NCBI GenBank assembly: GCA_019671005.1
Contig: CM033726.1
Location: 18,411,608-18,475,607, forward strand
Length of the DNA: 64,000 bases
Reading direction: 5' to 3'
Origin: Hibiscus mutabilis
Lineage: Eukaryota; Streptophyta; Magnoliopsida; Malvales; Malvaceae
Shown: positions 51,001 to 62,915 of the stretch, piece after piece
How the letters are laid out: every line of letters starts with the position of its first letter
Numbering within the stretch: the stretch's first letter is position 1
Notes under the pieces: model-generated
What the model saw: only the letters and a program-made list of their open reading frames with translations
Told to the model about the DNA's origin: nothing
The model's database searches: none
Position numbers and translations under genes: made by a program

Positions 51001-54000
51001 ATGCACACTATTTATAAAAAGATGCAGGAATCTAGTAATGTAACTAATAAACCTTAATAATAAGATATGCGTATTACTTAACCAGAGGAGGACATAAATA
51101 AAAAAATACGTTCATTATAGAAGTGACAAATTCAAGCAATTTTCTAAATTGACAAAGACATGAAAGTAAGAGCCCTCCCAATACATGCAGTTGTAGAAAA
51201 CAGTTTAAATTTTAAAAGCCAATTGAGAATGCCAAAGTGTTGAAATAGAAAATAACTACATATAACATAATTTTAAAAGTGACCCATTGTAGAGATAAAT
51301 ATCCAAAAGCATCTCCTGTCTACAAAAACAACTACAAAAATCTCCTTTACTGGTGTTAACGAAGTTACTTATTATTTTCCGTGTGTGATCTTACTTGATG
51401 TGTTCGGCCAGTAATTGGTTCACACAAGACAATGCTATGTGTCCCATTGGTGCTAATCCTAGTAAACTTTGTACAAGCAGCCTTTCCCTTCAAGGTAGTA
51501 TCACCATTAGAAATGCCAACCTAAATAAAACAGAAGATCTATGATTTAGTACAACCATGAACCACTTTCTTCTAATTGGATAAATCTCTCATCAAATCAT
51601 AAACTAATGGGCTAAGAAACATCCTCAGAAACCTCGTGAAACTTTCAACCTTAGAGAAGGAGAAGTCTACATAATTAGCAGTTCAAAGATTTATGGATCA
51701 CCCACAGCTTTATTGAGTCGTTCAAAGAAAATGACTAGTAGTAGCAAAGCCTCGAGTTTTAATTTGTTTAAAAATAATGAGAAACACCACTGTGATTAAA
51801 TCAAACAGAATGTTAAAAAAATAAATTAATGGCACTACTAGTGTGCCATTTAAAGAAAATCACTAAAAAGGGTAGTACTTAGTTATGAACATGTATTAAG
51901 CACCGAAAATTTTGAATATTCCGGGCCATGAATATGTCTAACATACAAATCATCACTAAAGAAAGAAAGAAAGTGGGGGGCAATGTATAAGCTTGCAGTA
52001 AATATACATGTGAACATTCATAACAAAACTGGTCTTATTTTCCTTTGTATCTTTCTTGCACAAGGTTTACATCAACTAGAATCAGAGAAGCGTAAAAGAA
52101 ACGCACAATTATAATACCATCAGCACATGTAGAAGAAACACACTTACCTCTGCAGTGCTCCTTCCCTCTCTAGCATTGTAATCTACATTGGCATCAACAA
52201 CTTGCTGAAAAAGAAAATCTTCACAGAAGTCAAATGGGAAAATTCTGTGCATCATGAGGACAGCACAGAAGTATTTAACTAATGGTATTAATTCGTTGTC
52301 ATACGAGATCCCACTAAAACATCAATAACTAATTGAATGACGAATATTTTGTCTTCAACTAAATGTTACTTTTCACTTTTCAGATTACTAGCAGCCTACA
52401 AGGCTGAAAAAAGTCAAGTTAATTGTTGCAAGATTCACATGAAAAGTTTCCGAATATGGTTACCTTATGATAGCAAGCAAGCACAACTTTACTAAAAGAA
52501 AAAGGAAAAAGTGTTTTCCTTTTATTTTTTTCGCGGAGGAGGGGTAGAAGAAGATCGGGAATATTATATGGCAGATGGCAGAAAGTGCAAAGACAAGTTG
52601 TGTTTCTTTTTCCTTTGAACAAGCGTAACTGTTTGAAACTAGAAAGGAAAGAAAAATCAGAAGCTTCTCTTACAAAACACTGAAAGTCTATATTCTCATA
52701 AAATATTTACAATATCTAGCAATTACTCATCACTTATTGTTCTGTAAAGAAACCATAGAAAAAGAAAAGGTCAAACTTGATTGGCAAATTATCCAATTTA
52801 GCCAGAAAAAAGATCTTAGAGTATCTATGCACTTAATAAAATTTGAACAAGCAGAATGATTTAAATTTGGACAAAAATTACATGAATGTATACCTCACCC
52901 TCTGGAAACACTCCGGCAACCTTTGCAACATACTGTTTCTGCAGCAATCCAGCTTCAATCTGCAATCATAACATTCAGATTAAAATGAAATGTCTCATTA
53001 TGTAAAAAGTCCCAAATTTCCAGATCATGCATATTGATAAAGCAATGAATTTTCATCTTTGATGAACAGAACAGCTAGTGTCCTAGATATCATTCTACCA
53101 AATCATGCAATATTGCACATGTAGCCATGTTGCTAAAACAATTTTAGATAAGCATATCAAATGGAAAAGGATGTAATCGGCAGTTTGTTTGTGATTCCAG
53201 ATTATCAACACAGTAGTAACAAGTTTTAAGCAAAAACAAAAAAAAACCAGCAAAAAGTCGGCCTACACACAAATAAATAAATATATATAAACACAGAAGA
53301 CTTGCATGTTGTCTAAAAATGTCAGCTTTAGCTGGATTTTTGGCCATGATAAGCAATCCTGAGACCAGACGATCTAGTCTATGAATGGCCGGGATGATAA
53401 TGTCAAGGAAAAGGTAGAAAACTCCGCTTTCAAAACTTTGCCAAAAAGAAAACTGCAAACAGGATTAAGTTGCACATACAAAATATAAAAGTAGCCATAA
53501 TGTACAATGAAATATTTGCACCATATAGAGTTAGATTTGGATACGATACAAAGAAGTCAACCCATACTCTGCTTGGAGAATACCCAGAACTGTGTTTTTA
53601 CGATATTGACCGCATGGATGCACCTACAAAAAGTTACAAAATTAATTTAAAATTGAAGAAGGCACATAGTCACTGATATCATATGATAAGAAGGAAGAAA
53701 AGTTCCTTCTCTCCTCATCCAATCAATAAGCACATTATAGACGCCCCATCAAAAATACGGCCTAATAAAGTTGAAAGAGGTACACTTCACAAAAGACTTA
53801 CAGGAACAGATGCAGGTTTGCAAACTGTCAGTACATCAGGTTCATTTTGAAGAATATCCACATCCCAAGCCATCTCTGGCGATTCATGCCTACATCCTTT
53901 GCAGAATCAATTACAAGTTTCACAACTTCAAAATGAAATCATGAAGCACCAAAAAAGAAAAAAAAACTTAATTTAAACAGATCATACAAAAACTATAGAG

Positions 54001-57000
54001 AAGTCAAAAGAAACTACAAAAATATTATAACTTTATAAGATTTACCAACAATGTATCTATGAACAAAACACAACTCTCCCTTCCAATATTATTCACCCTC
54101 ACTGCCTCCCCCCCCCCAAAAAAAATTGTTTCCGCATTCAGTGAAATTCAATAAGATCAGGCATTGAATGTGATATGTGATAAACCTGTGTAAGAAGTGG
54201 CTAATCTTCTGGCACCGTTTCACTATGTAAGAAACAGGTACATCCTCTCCATCCACTTGTATCCGTCCACATTTGACAGCACTCTCCTGCAATTATTATT
54301 CCAAATTAACAGAGAAGGTAAACATGTAAACATATGCAAATTATAGGTAATGGAAGCAATTGTAAGAAAATCCAATAAAGGATTTTGCTAGAAACTTGCT
54401 GTAGATTATACACGGTATATTATAGAGTTTGAATTATTGTAAATATTTATCTCTTATCCTAGGATTCTTATCTCTTATCTTATTTCCTAAGTTGAATTTA
54501 ATTTCAATTTAGAGTAGTGTATTTGTAATATAACCCTTTGTAATTAGCCTATAAAAAGGCCTTGTACATGTGTTATTTGATATCAAGAAAAACTGAACAG
54601 AGTATCTCATTGAACACTGCCTCTAAACATTCAGTTTCTACAAGGTATCAAATCCACAGGTATAATTACCCTCACCTTCTTCATATTCACATGTATTATT
54701 ACCCTCACCCATTTCTTCGCCTTTACCACCTACTTCTCCTCCACCAAATTCTAGTCCACCTATAACCCCACAAAGAGATTACCTTCCAAAACTCCACAAA
54801 CCGAAAGAAGGGAACTAAGTGTTTATAAAAGAAGAGAGAAGTCTACCATACAACCTGGAATTTGCCAAGAGTTGGAATTAAATCCAATTACCACAGAAAG
54901 TTTGGAAGATATGGAATCTTGTCATAATGAAAATCCTGTTCCTATTATTTATATTGACGATTTGCCGATTGCTCAAAGAAAAGGTGCGGGTGTACAACTC
55001 ATCCTATACAGAAATATGTGGCATATAGCAGATTAATGCCTTCATTCAGGGCTTTTACAGCGAATGTTGATAAAGTACAGATTCCTAAAACAGTGGAGGA
55101 GGCTCTAAAAGATCCTAAGTAGAGGAAGACAATTGAAGAAGAGATCAAGACCCTCGAGAAAAATGAGACTTGGACCTTGGCCAATCTACCTCATGGGAAG
55201 AAACTAGTGGGATGCAAATGGATTTTTACAGTTAAATCTAACTCCGATGGCAGTATTGAAAGATTCAAAGCAAGGTTAGTAGCAAAGGGGGTTCACACAG
55301 TCTTACGATATAGATTACCAAAAGACTTTTACTCAAGTTGCAAAACTGAACAAGGTGAGAGTCTTGTTATCCTTGGCAGTAAATAAGATTGGCCACTTTT
55401 TCATTTAGATATCAAAAATGCCTTCTTGAATGGCAACCTAACTGAGGAGGTGTACATAGAGATCCCATTGGGTATGAAGAATGCTTCGACAACTCACAAA
55501 GTGTGCAAATTGCAAAAGACTTTATATGGCTTAAAGCAATCTCCACGGGCCTGATTCGACAGATTTGCCAAGGTTATTGTTGAGAGCGGTTACAAACAAT
55601 GTCAGAATGACTATACTTTGTTAATTAAGGTAAATCAAAGAGGTGAACGAACAATTTTATTTGTTTACGTGGATGACATAATTGTTACAGAAGATGATTT
55701 TGCAAAAATAAAAAATATTAAAGCTTTACTAGTCAAGGAATTTGAAACCAATGATCTTAGTTATTTAGGTATTTTCTCGGAATGGAAGTGGCAAGATCCA
55801 AAGAAGGTATTGTTATTAGGCAACGAAAGTATATTCTTGATCTTTTAACAGAAGCTGGTCTGATAGGTTGTAAACCAGCTGAAACACCAATGGAAGCGAA
55901 CTTGAAGTTCAGAAAAGATGGTGAAGGCATTCCAGTTTTCAAAGAACAGTACCAAAAATTAGTTGGTAAACACACTTATCTCTCCCTTACACGACCTGAC
56001 ATAGCTTTTTCGGTTAGTGTGGTTAGCCAGCATATGAACGATCCAAGAGAGGAGTAACTTGATGCAATAAATAGGACCTTGAGGTACCTTAAAATGACTC
56101 AGGACATGGTTTGATCTTCAAAAAAAGTTAAGATAGATCAATAAAAGTTTTCACGGATTCTAGTTGGGCTGGAGAATTAACGGACAGAATATCAATCAGT
56201 GGGTATTGTTCTTTTGTTTGGGGAAATTTAGTTACTTGGAGAAGCAAGCCATAGTTTCACGGAGCAGTGCAAAGGCCGAGTATAGAGCTCTTGCCTTAGG
56301 AATCTGTGAAGGCATGAGGTTACAAAGGATGATGACTGAACTAGGACTAGGTGACCAGAAATAATTTGAAATGAAAACTAATAATCAATCTGCAATAAGT
56401 ATTGCGAAAAATCCTGTCCAATATGATCGGACGAAACATGTGGAGATAGATAGACATTTCGTCTTTGAAAAAGTCAATAATGGAGTTATAAAACTCGACT
56501 ATATTCCTACAAAGCACCAGCTAGCTGATATTCTCACCAAGGCATTACAAAGAAACATGCTTGAAGAATTTTCATCCAAGCTGGGAATCTACAACATATA
56601 CTCTCCAGCTTGAGGGGAGTGTAGATTATACACGGTAGATTATAGAGTTTGAATTATTGTAAATATTTATATCTTATCCTAGGATTCTTATTTCTTTATC
56701 TTATCTCTTGTCTTATTTCATAGGTTGAATTTAATTTCAATTTATAGTAGTGTATTTGTAATATAACTCTTTGTAATTAGCCAATAAAAAGGCCTTGTAC
56801 ATTGTTATTTGATATCAAGAAAAACTAAACAGAGTATCTCATTGAACTCTGCCTCTAAACATTCAATTTCTACACTTGCAATAGATATCAATTAATTAAT
56901 ACTCCTTCTGTCCCATTTATTTTGTCCATTGTTGACTTTCACACAGTTTTAGGAAGAAAAAGTTTGTGTAAGAATGTGTAAGAAAGATGATGTAAAATAA

Positions 57001-57989
57001 TTGAAACAACAATTTTATCCTTAAAAAGTTAAATTTTGTTTTGTTGGTAAACTAAAAAAAGATATAAAGGGAAATGTACCTTATAAAAGTTGTTGATTTT
57101 TTCAATGAGACATTTTAAGTGAGACAATTTCAAAACATAAAAAGGACATATTGAATGGGACAGAGGGAGTACAAACTAAGCAATTGTAAGAAAATGAAAT
57201 AGATTTGGCATTTCCCTTCCATCCCAATAAATCCTTTCGGATATGAAAAGAAAACATTCATGTAACTTAAAGGCTTAAATAAAAAATAAGTACCCAAAGT
57301 ATGCATTATTTTAGCTGTAGGTGCCTAAAGTATTTTTTTTATAAAAATAGGTGTCCAAAATTTCAAAAATTATAATTTTAGGTGTATGGCCGTCAATGGG
57401 TGTTAAAAAAATTTAACCAATCAATACTTGACCCATGACATATTTGGAGTAACTAGAATTATAACTTTTGAAACTTTTTACACCTATTTTTACATAAAAA
57501 ATACTTTAGACATCTAAAGTTCAAAAAATACATGCTTTTGGCACCTATTTTTCATTTAAGCCTAACTTAAAAGGAAAGAATGATAAATTACATAGTAATC
57601 TCTGGATCGGCCCCTTAACTCTTGAGCAAACAAATCCACAATTGTTTTACCCTCCCATCGCTTATTAACCTGAACAAAATCAACAATAAATGACGTGTTC
57701 TTTTATTAGAAAAGCAAAATTAGGGTTTATAAGAGTTGCTACCACCTAAAATCAGAGGGAAAAACAGATAGAGCGAATAGAGAAACTAACATGAGAGACG
57801 AACTCAAAGTAGTAAGGTCGTACATGGCGCTTCCCTGTCAAAATCCCGCCAAAAACTTGAGCTCCTAATTTTTTGGTTAATCTAATGAAAAATAACTGAC
57901 TTTTTTAGTAAGAAAATTAATTTACCGTTGAGAAAAATATAATCTTGTTTCTGAGCAGGATGAGCAGGAGTTTGCCAAACAATCTCCAT
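48032..57989 (-). CDS. RNA pseudouridine synthase (RluA family, plant type 7), twelve exons, frameshift in exon 11
   Basis: Exons, minus strand: 57989-57926, 57834-57791, 57669-57592, 54286-54186, 53889-53802, 53623-53545, 53388-53306, 52959-52894, 52204-52148, 51520-51395, 50948-50718, 48134-48032. Start MEIVWQTP as in plant orthologues. Residues ~37-100 form an S4-like RNA-binding part (VDGEDVPVSYIVK); the catalytic motif is HRLDRLVSG with Asp157; GRTHQIRVHLQ spans exons 10-11. The enzyme isomerises uridine to pseudouridine in RNA; target and compartment not visible. Exon 11 carries a frameshift after PIANDMLYL: frame 1 stops at TGA 50807-50805 (309 residues), while the expected C-terminal part (EDFSIDPMCTHCP, then GLWLHCV and ECPYPDWASL in exon 12) follows in another frame. 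The core is kept, the tail lost, unless corrected by splicing. Introns 6 and 7 have unusual ends. Confidence 0.88.
48135..48926. other. Intron 11 of the pseudouridine synthase gene, right part
   Basis: Non-coding. A MITE (48927-49863) sits in the same intron. Confidence 0.5.
48927..49863. mobile_element. Mutator-like MITE with duplicated left end
   Basis: Starts GGATAAACTAC, ends GTAGTTTACCC; flanks AGCAAATTA (48918-48926) and AACAAATTA (49864-49872) match at eight of nine bases. The outer ~91 bp of the left repeat occurs twice in tandem (48930 and 49021). No transposase. It lies in intron 11 of the pseudouridine synthase gene and contains a tRNA-like segment. Confidence 0.8.
49490..49590 (+). 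mobile_element. Possible tRNA-derived SINE inside the MITE
   Basis: AGGTTGGTGGTTAAGCG as box A-like and GGTTCGAATC as box B, about 45 bp apart. 3' end not defined. Confidence 0.45.
49873..50717. other. Intron 11 of the pseudouridine synthase gene, left part
   Basis: AT-rich intron sequence ending at the GTAAGAC donor of exon 11 (50717). Nothing else recognised. Confidence 0.5.
52960..53305 (-). other. Intron 7, GC-AG intron
   Basis: Donor CAT|GCAAGTC, acceptor ATTGCAG. GC donors with GCAAGT are a known minor class. The join keeps RQHIEAGLLQKQ in frame. Confidence 0.8.
53389..53544 (-). other. Intron 6, candidate U12-type intron with GT-GG ends
   Basis: The donor reads GTATCCAAAT, matching the U12 consensus RTATCC. 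The branch site TTTTCCTTGAC (53412-53402) places its adenine 14 bases before the exon, inside the usual U12 distance. The intron ends in GG rather than AG; only this join gives YPIHRLDR in frame with exons on both sides. Confidence 0.7.
54400..54642 (+). repeat. 5' LTR of the copia element
   Basis: 243 bp; followed by a degenerate tRNA-Met primer site AGGTATCAAATCC. Confidence 0.9.
54960..56613 (+). pseudogene. Copia reverse transcriptase and RNase H remnant
   Basis: Reads EEALKDPK (then stop), IEEEIKTLEKNETWTL, GCKWIFTVKSNSDGSIERFKARLVAKG, KNAFLNG, LYGLKQSPRA, then FVYVDDIIVTEDDF (catalytic YVDD box), MEVARSKEGI, RPDIAFSVSVVSQ, SRSSAKAEYRAL and KHVEIDRHFVFEKV with ADILTKAL. This is the normal order of copia RT-RNase H. 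Frames change at about 55380, 55790 and 56160 and there are stops near 55120 and 55554, so it is inactive. Confidence 0.9.
56620..56874 (+). repeat. 3' LTR of the copia element
   Basis: 255 bp, preceded by the purine tract TGAGGGGAG (56611-56619). 12 bp longer than the 5' LTR through an extra TCTTATCTCTTG-type repeat unit. Confidence 0.9.
56902..57169. mobile_element. Stowaway MITE in intron 3
   Basis: Ends CTCCTTCTGTCCCA and TGGGACAGAGGGAG, flanked by TA on both sides (56900-56901, 57170-57171). 268 bp, non-coding. Confidence 0.9.
57272..57562. mobile_element. MITE with 9-bp target duplication in intron 3
   Basis: Ends GGCTTAAAT and ATTTAAGCC, with long mirrored arms; flanked by a perfect 9-bp duplication TAACTTAAA (57263-57271, 57563-57571). 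291 bp. Confidence 0.88.
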
Positions 57990-60900
57990 TTTCCTTTTGT
58001 TTTTCTCGTCCTTTCCTTCTCCTACGGTTTCGTCTCTGGTTCTTTTATTTTTTTTAATTATCTACACTCAAGAAGTAGACAAAACTAGGGTAACTCGATT
58101 TTGAAAACGACGACGTACCAAAATAATAAAGGCCACTATTTTTGCTACCGCTTTCGCAATGAAAACCGTAATCGAAACAGAAATAATAGATTAACGAGTC
58201 TGAAATGAGTCCAAAAAAATCCCATACAAACATACAAAAATCAAATCTAATGGAAACCATTTATGCTTATATAATCAACTTACCTATCATATTTGATTGA
58301 GAGTGTAATCACTAATTTTATCTGAGCTTTTTTAATAGTTCGGGTTTCTTATTTTATTTTACTATCAATGCTTATATATAAACATTATTTATTATATTAA
58401 TATTACCTAGTTATAATATTCTAAATATTATTAAGCATTATTAGTATTATTATCTAATATAATTTTCTTTTGATGTTATTATCATAATTATTTATTATAT
58501 TATTACTATATTATTAATATTATTATTATTTATTTTTATTATTTAATATTGATTATCATATTGTTATAATTTAAATTAAACAAAACTAAAAAAACATATA
58601 TAATAAAATAAAGCCCAAGTTTTATTGAATTAAAGTCCGTTTACATAATCTAAAAACTCAAAATATTGTTACAACCAGCATGTTAAGCCTAATTACTCTA
58701 AACTCTAATTACATGAAATAGAAACCCTAATCTAATATTTGTTAATGCACAGCCAACCCAGAGCCGTCGGATTGAAGAAGATCGTGTGGCCTAGATTGAG
58801 CAAAGATGGTCCGTTCAGCTCACCACGTTGGCTTTACGCGCTAGCCAAACGAGTTGTTTTGGATCTCCAATAACCCTTCACGTGCGCGTGTGTCACACAC
58901 CAACCTCTTTACCTCCCCCATGGTTAGAACGCGCCTCGTGATCGTCCAGGTTCACAGCACTCCAACGACCACGATGGAGTACGACCACTAGCTCATCTAG
59001 TCCTCTCTCAGCAACCACCACCACATGCAACAAAACACAAAACAACAGCGACAACAATATCAAAATTTCAGAAGGCAAGCCAGCAAGCCAACAATTGCAG
59101 AACCATAGATGAATACAAACAAATTTCAAACAACAACCAATAGTCATTTTGTAATTCCTTTTTCATTTTTTAAATACATGTAATTAAGAGTATATATGAG
59201 AACAAAATCTTATTGTAAAAGGGAGGCATTTTTTTCTCCAGAAATCAATAAAGAAGAAAAAGTATTTAAGGTATATTACATTTTTTTTTTATTGCATGCA
59301 TTAGAAAAAAAAAACACAAAGATATTAAGGTTTAAGGTTCTTTTTACCTTCGATTTAAGTCATGGTCGCTGACTATTCGTCTCCCTTCGCTCCAATAACA
59401 GGCTTCGTGGCCTCTAACGGTTGATGTGGTGAACCAACGGAAGGGGTCGGAGTTAGGTTTTTTTTAGATCTAAAAAGGGAGTCCGATTTTCAAATTGAAG
59501 GGAAAGGAGGTTATTTGCTTCCGTTTTTTTTATATGGAAAATGGAGGTTTTTTGTTTGTTTTCTTTAAAATGTTTCGAGTTTTTTTAAAGAAAATGAAAG
59601 ATCTTTGAAGTTTTTTGAGACCTCCGGCTCCGACGAGCGGCGGCTGACGACGGACAACGTAGCGAAAGTCGAAGGCTTTTTCTTGGGTTGAGAGGAGAGA
59701 GTTTCAGAGCGTTTGAATTTAAAAAAAGGTTTAACAAATGAGGAAAAAGAAGGCCGTGTTAAAATTTTTGGGTTATATACTATCTTAAAACAAAAAAATG
59801 GTTTATTCCCCAATTAAAACCCTTCGCCCATTTTTATTTCACCGCAAGGGCTTCCGCCTCTTAAAATCCCCTCCTTGGTCCCTTCATGTTTTTAAAATCT
59901 TTTAATTTCGTCCTCGGGTTTAATTAAATTTAATTTTTAAAAATGGTTTTATCAATTTTGGTCCCTCTGTGTTTTTAAAACTTTTATTAAGTCATTCTAT
60001 TTTTTAAAAATAATCCCCTAGGTCCTTCGAATTTTGTTTTGATTTTTTAATTTCGTCCAATTTCTTTTTAAATTTGTTTTCAAATGAAAAAATACTCTTT
60101 TTAATCCCTAAAAATTTTGTTTTTATTTTAATTTAATCCCAAAGTCAGTGGTTTTATCCCTTGTTTCCCCCTAATTTCCACGCATCTTCCATTTACAACA
60201 CTTTTTTTTTATTTCTTTTATATTTTAGTCATACTCATGCATATTTAAGTTTTTCCCATGTTTTTTATTTCTTTAAATTCTAGCCTTATATTTGTTTGTT
60301 TCTTTCGTTTTTGCATGTTCATTTACTGGTATGAATGCTTGTTTTTATGACTTTACGTGAGTTCGTATATATTTTAATATACATCATTATACCATTCGAT
60401 AGTGTATTTAGTGTGCTTTACAAGGATATTTTTATATAAACCCTACTGTTGTTTTTTACGTACCCCTCTTTTATTTTATGTATGATAAGTTTTTGATAGT
60501 ATAAGCTTTTTATAATCATATATGTGTATTTATTTACATTATATTATAATATTTAAAGAAAATATATGTATATTTTTATAAAGCTCACTGTTTCCTTAAA
60601 TAGAATATATATACATTTGTTTTAAGTTTGTATTATATATATGTATGTTTTTGTTTTCATCCTCTTTATTTTACGTTTGTATTAAGCCTTTTAGGTCTAG
60701 TCTTAGGGTCTAGAAATTTAATTTAGTTAATTTAAATTATGCCCTTGGCTTATTAGGGTGTAAGTTTAAATTAATTAAATTAATTTTAGGTTTAGATTAG
60801 TTGAAACCTTTAAGTAGTTTTTGGTTTGAATTAATTTAACGTATTTAAATTTGTCATTGACTTATTGGGACGAATGTTAAATTAATTAAATTAATTGTTC

Positions 60901-61396
60901 TATCTCTTAATTATTTTAGGTTAAATTTGCATTTGACTTAGATGAAAACTCAATTAAAATCATGATTATTAATTTGATTCGTTTTAATAGTGTCCTTGGC
61001 TTAATAGGATGCTAACTTAAAATTAGTCAGATTAATCATTTTGATTCAAGATAATCCATAAAATGTTAGGATTTTCTAGTTTTTTAGAATTTAATTAATT
61101 TAGGGTTAACATTAAACTAACATAGTTAATAATTGTATCACTAATTAATTTTCTATAAATTGGGCCTTTTTAGGTTAGAACTTTAGTGGGTCTAGGTTTT
61201 ATTCCAAGCTTTTCTTTGTCATGCATTTTAATTGTCATTCATATGACTTTAATATTTTAATTGGACATATTATTAATTAATCAACCTAAATTATAAAAAT
61301 GGGTAGTTATTAATTCTGATATTTGTGTCATAACAGTTTTGGCTCAATGGATGTTAAGCAAATATTCGAATTAATTATCACCGTTCGAAGGTAAAC
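57990..61396. other. Upstream of the pseudouridine synthase gene; no further gene seen
   Basis: The first ~300 bp should hold the promoter; no certain TATA box. 58380-58570 is (ATT)-rich. 59860-60130 has repeat-like CCCTTCATGTTTTTAAAATC text. 60740-61050 holds a degenerate repeat (separate entry). Short frames elsewhere match no family. Confidence 0.45.
60741..61040 (+). repeat. Degenerate ~115-140-bp tandem repeat
   Basis: Three copies of GYCNTTGNCTTATTAGG followed by TTAAATTAATTAAATTAATT-like text, starting at about 60741, 60853 and 60992. Confidence 0.6.
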
Positions 61397-61674
61397 TGAC
61401 CGGCTTTTTTTAGTCATATACCCAAGTGCAGGTTGTTGTCAAGTAATAATTCTCGGGAGTCCGAGGTCGAACCACAGGGAAGTTTTGTTTAGAAATTACA
61501 AGATTATAAATAAAATAAAAAACAACTGATTAGAAAATAAACAACAATATAAATAAAAGAAGCTGATGTTTTGAGAATCCACTCTTGGTATTATATTAAG
61601 ATTAATTTTTATTCATCTTATTACTCAATTGAAGTCCATATGATGAAATGAAATCAAATCGAAAAGTCCTGCAA

Positions 61675-61770
61675 TGAAAGTTCAAAGTCCAAATTCCATT
61701 GTCCAATGTCTAATGTCCAATGTCCATAATCAAAGTCCAAAGTGCAATAAACAATGTCCAAAAATGCAAA
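61675..61770 (+). repeat. Cluster of ATGTCCA/AAGTCCA short repeats
   Basis: About nine copies of (A/T)(A/T)GTCCAA spaced roughly 10 bp. Confidence 0.7.
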
Positions 61771-62147
61771 GGTATAGCATATGGTGTTATATGGATTGGT
61801 GGAATTAAAATTAATAAACAAGTCCAAGTGTTCATTATGCCAATTTGTTTTGTCTACAATAAATCAAGTTAATTATAACAAGCATTTACCGTGCCAATTA
61901 CTTGTCTATAATGAAGCAAGGTTCTTAATTTACTAACATGAATATAACCAACTGAATTTAACATCATATACTAATTTAACATGTTTTAGTATGTGTTGAG
62001 AATTTTAAACTAACCTTTAGTATATACCAAGAGCTTCATCCTTTCACCTCAGCAACTTGACTTAGAACGACACCATAACTTTAAAAAAATACAATTTGGT
62101 TTACAAAAACTAAACATAAAGAAGAAAAATATAATGATGAAAGAAAA

Positions 62148-62210
62148 ATATAAGGATGAAAGAAAGAAAAGAAAGAAATAAAAAAATAAAGAAAGAAAGA
62201 AAGAAAAATG
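62148..62210 (+). repeat. (GAAA)n-type simple repeat
   Basis: AGAAAGAAAAGAAAGAAATA followed by more of the same. Confidence 0.85.
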
Positions 62211-62904
62211 ATCTTGAATATTTAACAACAATGTTACAACCAAGCTTTCAAGATGATTTACAAGGCAAAACTAAAGCCTATTTATAGGAAATTTGGGATG
62301 TTAGATGATAAATGACGGTTTTTGGAAATTCATCCACTTGAAATAAAAAATCTTTCAATTATTTTGATAATATCTTTAAATATTCACAAGTGGTTGTCAT
62401 ATTGTCCCACTTGCATGACTCCGGTTTTCGGTATTTTGTCATCATTTCCAGACATGTTTTGGATTTCCAACCACTATATAGTATACTCAATTATCTTCAA
62501 AACGGTATCTTACGGGCCAATTTTTGAGTTCTGGACCTCAAGTTATGGCCAAACCGTGCAACATATTGAGTGCATAATTTTTGTACGAGTTTATTGAGTC
62601 TATTTTCTCAATTTCAGCATTTGCCCAATTCATTTCACCTTGGATCAACTTTGAATTCAACTTCATTTGTGTCATAATTGCAATCACCAAATTCAACAAA
62701 TCTAAGACCGCAATTAACGCAAAAATACAATTTATTAAAAATAACTAAAGACATAACAAAAGTACTAAAACTGCAACATATTTAAAATACAAGCCACAAA
62801 ATATAAAATAACTAAAGACCTACAAATTTCAATAAAACGCTTAATAAATAATGCAAATGTTCGTACTATAGATACTAAAATGAGACTATATTAAGGACTC
62901 ATCA

Positions 62905-62915
62905 TACCCCCACAC
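62905..62915 (-). promoter_or_regulatory. Polypurine tract of the right-hand gypsy element
   Basis: Minus strand GTGTGGGGGTA after GAGGACAAGCAAAAAAGTAA, the classical end of Athila/Tat internal regions. Confidence 0.65.

Larger units (their letters stand above)
54400..56874 (+). mobile_element. Truncated Ty1/copia element in intron 3
   Basis: Flanked by a perfect 5-bp duplication CTTGC (54395-54399, 56875-56879). LTRs 54400-54642 and 56620-56874, TGTAGATTATAC... to ...TTTCTACA. Only ~2 kb of internal sequence remains: gag, protease and most of integrase are missing. It runs opposite to the host gene, whose splicing it does not visibly disturb. Confidence 0.92.
61397..62904 (-). repeat. Probable 3' LTR of a gypsy-type element
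   Basis: Minus strand starts TGATGAGTCC right after a purine tract and ends near TGCACTTGGGTATATGAC...CGGTCA. Ends TG/CA. Contains CCCTGTGGTTCGACCTCGGA, text common near LTR ends of plant Athila/Tat elements. The left boundary is uncertain. Confidence 0.5.

Noticed and set aside
53144..53458. Exon 7 read straight through as a larger exon (frame continuing upstream as FLDIIIPAIHRLDR)
   Set aside because: The upstream part contains the U12-like branch site and does not match the family; no AG acceptor supports it, and the GG join gives YPIHRLDR in phase.
53470..53676. Plus-strand frame of 68 codons
   Set aside because: Antisense to exon 6 of the pseudouridine synthase gene, which has clear splice sites and conserved protein sequence.
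58893..59147. Minus-strand frame of 84 codons
   Set aside because: No recognisable family, no promoter or splice context; probably chance.
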